Source: an uncultured Acetatifactor sp. (GTDB lineage Bacteria > Bacillota > Clostridia > Lachnospirales > Lachnospiraceae). Taken from it: a DNA stretch of 53,016 nt. The stretch is from positions 1 through 53,016 of the forward strand of contig CAJULV010000005.1 of assembly GCA_910587555.1 (NCBI GenBank), given 5' to 3'. This document shows, piece after piece, positions 50,040-53,016 of this stretch; the first letter of the stretch is position 1, and each line of letters begins with the position of its first letter. The position numbers were made by a program, and so were the translations under genes. The notes below the pieces were generated by a model, which was not told the origin of the DNA, did not search any database, and saw only the letters and a list, made by a program, of their open reading frames with translations.

Positions 50040-50114
50040 ATGACCGGTTTTAGAATGAACGAAATGAATTTAATTATCGTAAAGAAATTGCCTCCCGCGG
50101 ATATTGTAGATTAA
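50040..50114 (+). CDS. 24-residue small ORF / candidate leader peptide
   Basis: Encodes MTGFRMNEMNLIIVKKLPPADIVD. A very strong ribosome binding site (AAAGGAGG, 50023-50030) sits nine bases before the ATG, and a consensus promoter lies upstream, so translation is likely. The peptide has no Cys and no signal peptide; a hydrophobic core (LIIV) is followed by Lys-Lys and a Pro-Pro pair (codons 18-19), a motif known to slow ribosomes without EF-P. The stop is 47 bases before an intrinsic terminator. The codons TTG CCT CCC are complementary to its own Shine-Dalgarno sequence. This looks like a leader peptide controlling the downstream exporter, or less likely a secreted signal peptide. No homologue is recognised. 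Confidence 0.65.
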   Translation: MTGFRMNEMNLIIVKKLPPADIVD

Positions 50115-50161
50115 TTCATCGGCAGTCATTACTTGATGTCTGACAAAAAATGGCGTATCAG

Positions 50162-50199
50162 AGCCATGGCTATCTGCTTCCAGGAGCCATGGCTTTTTT
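50162..50199 (+). terminator. intrinsic terminator between the small ORF and the ABC exporter
   Basis: AGCCATGGCT (50162-50171) pairs perfectly with AGCCATGGCT (50185-50194); each arm is itself palindromic. Loop of 13 bases, then T6 (50194-50199). ATGGC at 50150-50154 can pair with GCCAT at 50163-50167, a possible competing antiterminator stem. Without read-through the transcript would be about 210 nt and encode only the small peptide. Confidence 0.85.
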
Positions 50200-50438
50200 G
50201 TCACCATTTTTCCCTGTCAGGAAAATCAGGACAGGCAGGCGCAGCTGACAATACCGGCTGCCGGACGGACGATGGACATTTTACAAATATGCGGGAGAGG
50301 CTGCAGTACGCCAGGCGGATTTTTCCGGCAAACAACATGACGTGTGCATGGAAAAACGGAATTATGAGGGGTTCCGCTGCATTGCCGCGCAGAGCCGCAG
50401 GGCAAGGTACTGCAGTATGGAAATAATGGAGGAAGGGA
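50200..50438 (+). other. untranslated spacer between attenuator-like terminator and ABC exporter gene
   Basis: 239 bases without a convincing gene. It holds a small hairpin CCTGTC...GACAGG (about 50213-50235), GC-rich repeats of CCGGCTGCCGG type, and the AGGAAGGGA ribosome binding site at the end. No second promoter with a good -10 was seen, so the exporter probably depends on read-through from the strong upstream promoter. Confidence 0.5.
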
Positions 50439-52835
50439 ATGAATTTACCGAAAAGTTTTACAACGGTGGCCGGTAAATACGGAATTGAAAAGGAAAATAT
50501 TCTGTTTGCCGCCATGGCCGACTTTGATGCTGACTACCGGTTTGCGGATTCCATTGTAGCACTGGCCGGAGATAAGCTGATTTTCGCGGCATATCCCTAT
50601 CGGGAAAAGGCTGAGTATCGGTTTGGCGGATACGGAGGCTGGCACACGGATGAGAATCTTTCCACGGAACAAAATCCGGGAAAAAGTCTGTCCGTGAGAA
50701 AAAAGCTTGCCGCAAAAGAGAGGATGAACAGGGAGATGGCTCTGGCAGAAGAGCCTGCCATACAGATTTTTGAACTGCAGCGCATCGGGAAGATGGAAGT
50801 GCTGCGGCAGGTGGCATCAGGCGTGCTGATGGCTGAAATCGACGGCGCGGAACGCAATCTCTGCCACTTTTCCAATACAAAAATGGAGATGTTCCTACGG
50901 CTTTGCAGCCTGACGGAAAAAGTGAAAAAGGGGGAGAAAATAGAAGAGAATGACCTGAATGTACGGAAAGGAAAAGAGTGCTGCCCCAAATGCGGCATGA
51001 TTTACCCTGACCAGGAGCGGAAGGTCTGTCCGAAATGTATGGATAAAAAATCTATCCTGCTGCGTGTGGCCTCCTATTTTAAGCCCTACACCAAGTATTT
51101 GGCTGTGATGATATTCTGTTATCTGGGCACGGCGCTGCTGAACCTTGCGTGGCCGTATCTGAGCGGAACGGTTCTCTATGACCAGGTTCTGGCGAGGAAT
51201 GAGGAGTTCCTTATGCTGCTGCATCTTCCGGCGGGACGCTTTGTGGCTGCGCTGACGATGCTGGTGATTGCAATGGTTGTGACAAAGGTTGCCATTCAGG
51301 GCTTGGGTATGTTGCAGGGGGCGCTGACCGCCAGAATCGCCCCGGAGGTGGTGGCGACCCTGAAGAGCCAGGTATTTTCTTCTATGGGACGGCTGTCAAT
51401 CAGCTTCTACTCCAAGCGGCAGACGGGAGGGCTGATGACCAGGGTGTCTGACGACGCCGAGGAGATATCCAGCTTTTTTATAGACGGTATTCCCTATTTT
51501 TTCATTAACATGGGAAATATCATTGCCATGAGTATCATCATGTTCTGCCTGAATCCGCTGCTGGCTTTGGTATCCTTAATATTGATGCCGCTGCTGATTG
51601 TATTAAGCTATAAAATGGTGCCGCAGCTCTGGCATTTTTACGGGAAAAGGCATCGCGCCAACCGCCGGCTGAAGGGGCAGATGAACGAGAATCTCACTGG
51701 GGCAAGAGTGGTCAAGGCATTCGGCCAGCAGGAGCAGGAGATGACGCGCTTTTCCAAAAACAACAGGAAAGTAAAAAAAGCGGAGTTGGACGTGGCGCGT
51801 TATGACATCCGTTTTTTCGCATTGTATTTTGCGGTGGAAGACACCATCAGCTTCCTGGTGTGGGCGGTGGGCGGCGCCATGATGATCAGCGGTGCCGGCA
51901 TCGAGCTGGGCCTGCTGCTTACTTTTTCCGGTTATGTGGGACAGCTGAAGGGTCCGTTGGAGTTTTTCTCACGCAGCGTCCGCTGGTATACCGAATGTAT
52001 GAACTCGGCGCAGCGCATGTTTGAAATCATCGACGCGGTGCCGGAAGTGAAGGAAATGCCGGAGCCGGTACGTCCGGACGAATTCAAGGGTGAAATCGAA
52101 TTGAAAAACGTTACATTCGGCTATGAAGCCCATAAGCCCATCTTAAAGGATATCAGCTTTCATGTAAATGCCGGCGAAGTATTCGGCATTGTGGGGAGGT
52201 CCGGCGCTGGAAAGTCTACCCTGGTAAACCTGATATCAAGGCTTTACGATACCCAGGAGGGTGAAGTGCTGGTGGACGGCATTAATGTAAAGAAGTACGG
52301 TTTCCGGGAACTGCGGAAAAATGTGGCAATGGTGTCCCAGGAGACGTATATATTCATGGGGACGGTAGCGGAGAATATCGCCTATGCCAGGCCGGAAGCT
52401 ACCCGGGAAGAAATTATCCGCGCTGCCGTCCAGGCAAATGCCCATGATTTTATCTGCAGGATGCCGGAGGGCTACGATACGCTCCTTGGCTCCTCAAGCC
52501 GTTCTCTTTCAGGCGGGGAAAAGCAGCGCATCTCCATTGCCAGGGCAATCCTTGCCGACCCGAAGATTCTGATTCTGGACGAAGCCACCTCCGCCGTGGA
52601 CACGGAGACGGAGCTTGCCATCCAGAAGTCCCTGGAACGTTTGGAAAAGGGACGGACCGTGCTGTCCATCGCCCACAGGCTCTCCACCCTGCGCAACGCC
52701 ACCCACCTCATCGTGCTGGATGACGGCAGGCTGACGGAGTCCGGGACACATGAAGAACTGCTTGCCCAAAAGGGTACTTACTATAAACTGAGCGAACTCC
52801 AGACAAAAGCCCTCGCCATGCGCGGCATAGAGTAG
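50439..52835 (+). CDS. ABC exporter with N-terminal PH-like region and zinc ribbon
   Basis: A 798-residue membrane ATPase. Residues 15-165 look like a bacterial PH-type domain (strand-rich DSIVALAGDKLIFAAYPY; IQIFELQRIGKMEVL; NLCHFSNTKMEMFLRL). Residues 181-200 form a zinc ribbon, Cys182-x2-Cys185-x11-Cys197-x2-Cys200. About six membrane helices follow (215-500), then a complete ATPase domain: Walker A GRSGAGKST, signature LSGGEKQR, Walker B ILILDEATSAVD with catalytic Glu, and H-loop IAHRLST. All catalytic residues are intact, so a homodimer could work. The N-terminal fusion is not part of standard exporters. Its mRNA leader holds the small ORF and terminator. Substrate unknown; a drug, a peptide or a lipid is possible. 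Confidence 0.88.
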   Translation: MNLPKSFTTVAGKYGIEKENILFAAMADFDADYRFADSIVALAGDKLIFAAYPYREKAEYRFGGYGGWHTDENLSTEQNPGKSLSVRKKLAAKERMNREMALAEEPAIQIFELQRIGKMEVLRQVASGVLMAEIDGAERNLCHFSNTKMEMFLRLCSLTEKVKKGEKIEENDLNVRKGKECCPKCGMIYPDQERKVCPKCMDKKSILLRVASYFKPYTKYLAVMIFCYLGTALLNLAWPYLSGTVLYDQVLARNEEFLMLLHLPAGRFVAALTMLVIAMVVTKVAIQGLGMLQGALTARIAPEVVATLKSQVFSSMGRLSISFYSKRQTGGLMTRVSDDAEEISSFFIDGIPYFFINMGNIIAMSIIMFCLNPLLALVSLILMPLLIVLSYKMVPQLWHFYGKRHRANRRLKGQMNENLTGARVVKAFGQQEQEMTRFSKNNRKVKKAELDVARYDIRFFALYFAVEDTISFLVWAVGGAMMISGAGIELGLLLTFSGYVGQLKGPLEFFSRSVRWYTECMNSAQRMFEIIDAVPEVKEMPEPVRPDEFKGEIELKNVTFGYEAHKPILKDISFHVNAGEVFGIVGRSGAGKSTLVNLISRLYDTQEGEVLVDGINVKKYGFRELRKNVAMVSQETYIFMGTVAENIAYARPEATREEIIRAAVQANAHDFICRMPEGYDTLLGSSSRSLSGGEKQRISIARAILADPKILILDEATSAVDTETELAIQKSLERLEKGRTVLSIAHRLSTLRNATHLIVLDDGRLTESGTHEELLAQKGTYYKLSELQTKALAMRGIE

Positions 52836-52840
52836 GGAGG

Positions 52841-53016
52841 CGTCCGGAAGCAGCCTGCCCGAACCAGGTATTGGAAGGGCAGTTGCGGAACTGGAAACAG
52901 CAAATGGCCGGCCAATACCTCAGACGGCTTACGGACGAGGAACTTGTCGTCCGGAAGCAGCCTGCCCGAACCAGGTATTGGAAGGGCAGTTGCGGAACTG
53001 GAAACAGCAAATGGCC
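52841..53016 (+). repeat. array of the structured intergenic repeat after the ABC exporter, cut by the window end
   Basis: The array starts five bases after the exporter stop. One full 107-bp unit (52881-52987) is flanked by partial units. The 69 bases at 52841-52909 recur exactly at 52948-53016. Hairpin CGGACGA (52932-52938) / TCGTCCG (52947-52953) with loop GGAACTTG is perfect. CCAATACCT (52912-52920) pairs with AGGTATTGG (52973-52981), and CTGCCC (52962-52967) with GGGCAG (52984-52989); these two helices cross. It shares TGCGGAACT..AAACAGCA, ATACC..CAGA and CCGGAA with the units at 18.1 and 20.1 kb. Confidence 0.85.

Noticed and set aside
50040..50114. AgrD-type cyclic autoinducer peptide
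   Set aside because: The peptide has no Cys (or Ser in the expected place), no AgrB neighbour and no amphipathic leader of the right kind.
50133..50426. 97-codon + strand frame between the terminator and the exporter
   Set aside because: It runs through the intrinsic terminator, lacks a ribosome binding site and has random-like composition.

Overview
The window is chromosomal DNA of a low- to mid-GC, Gram-positive, spore-forming anaerobe, most likely a member of the Lachnospiraceae or a close clostridial relative. The evidence is the sporulation proteins YqfC, YqfD and a SpoVB-type flippase, a LysM/GH18 cortex-lytic-type enzyme, DUF5688 and DegV proteins, the GGGtGRT pair, AGGAGG ribosome binding sites nearly everywhere, and a DUF512-der-plsY-gpsA string. 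No insertion sequence, prophage, plasmid function or CRISPR array was seen. Genes are packed tightly and mostly lie on the + strand.

Layout. 1-62 is the 3' part of tRNA-Thr(CGT). 276-1902 (minus) is a two-gene NitT/TauT-type ABC importer without a binding protein. 2134-9667 holds argH, asd, topB, a left-handed beta-helix protein, then an IscU-like scaffold plus GGGtGRT pair that is clearly codon-optimised and ends at a good terminator. 9827-14806 holds a heterodimeric ABC exporter followed by three small membrane proteins (DUF4190, DUF2752, DUF4870-like) and a bidirectional terminator. A lipoprotein gene (minus) and a short metH (no reactivation domain) diverge around 15.4 kb. ilvB, ilvN and a TrpB2-type enzyme follow; the gaps before and after ilvB contain a roughly 107-bp structured repeat, and the gap before trpB2 may hold a worn copy. 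degV, DUF5688 (minus), recD2, a BFD-like 2Fe-2S protein (minus), nth, a sleL-like hydrolase and pyrimidine-nucleoside phosphorylase lead to the sporulation block yqfC-yqfD-phoH-ybeY-spoVB-like-bofC-like (30.4-36.2 kb), which has a plausible sigma-E promoter. Two flavoproteins, pgeF, a two-component system with a very large sensor kinase, then DUF512-der-plsY-gpsA and a MATE pump fill 36.2-49.9 kb.

The most unusual part is 49.88-53.0 kb. A perfect 12-bp inverted repeat overlaps the MATE stop codon. It is followed by the strongest promoter in the window, a 24-codon ORF with an excellent Shine-Dalgarno sequence, a perfect intrinsic terminator, a roughly 240-nt spacer, and then an ABC exporter fused at its N-terminus to a PH-like region and a zinc ribbon. 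This looks like an attenuated (leader-peptide) exporter or a peptide-plus-exporter pair. The window ends inside another array of the same structured repeat seen around ilvB. Comparison of the copies shows compensatory base changes in a hairpin that displays a conserved GGAACTT loop.

All product names come from reading motifs by eye; no database search was possible. Where I moved a start codon downstream of the longest frame, the reason is given in the entry.
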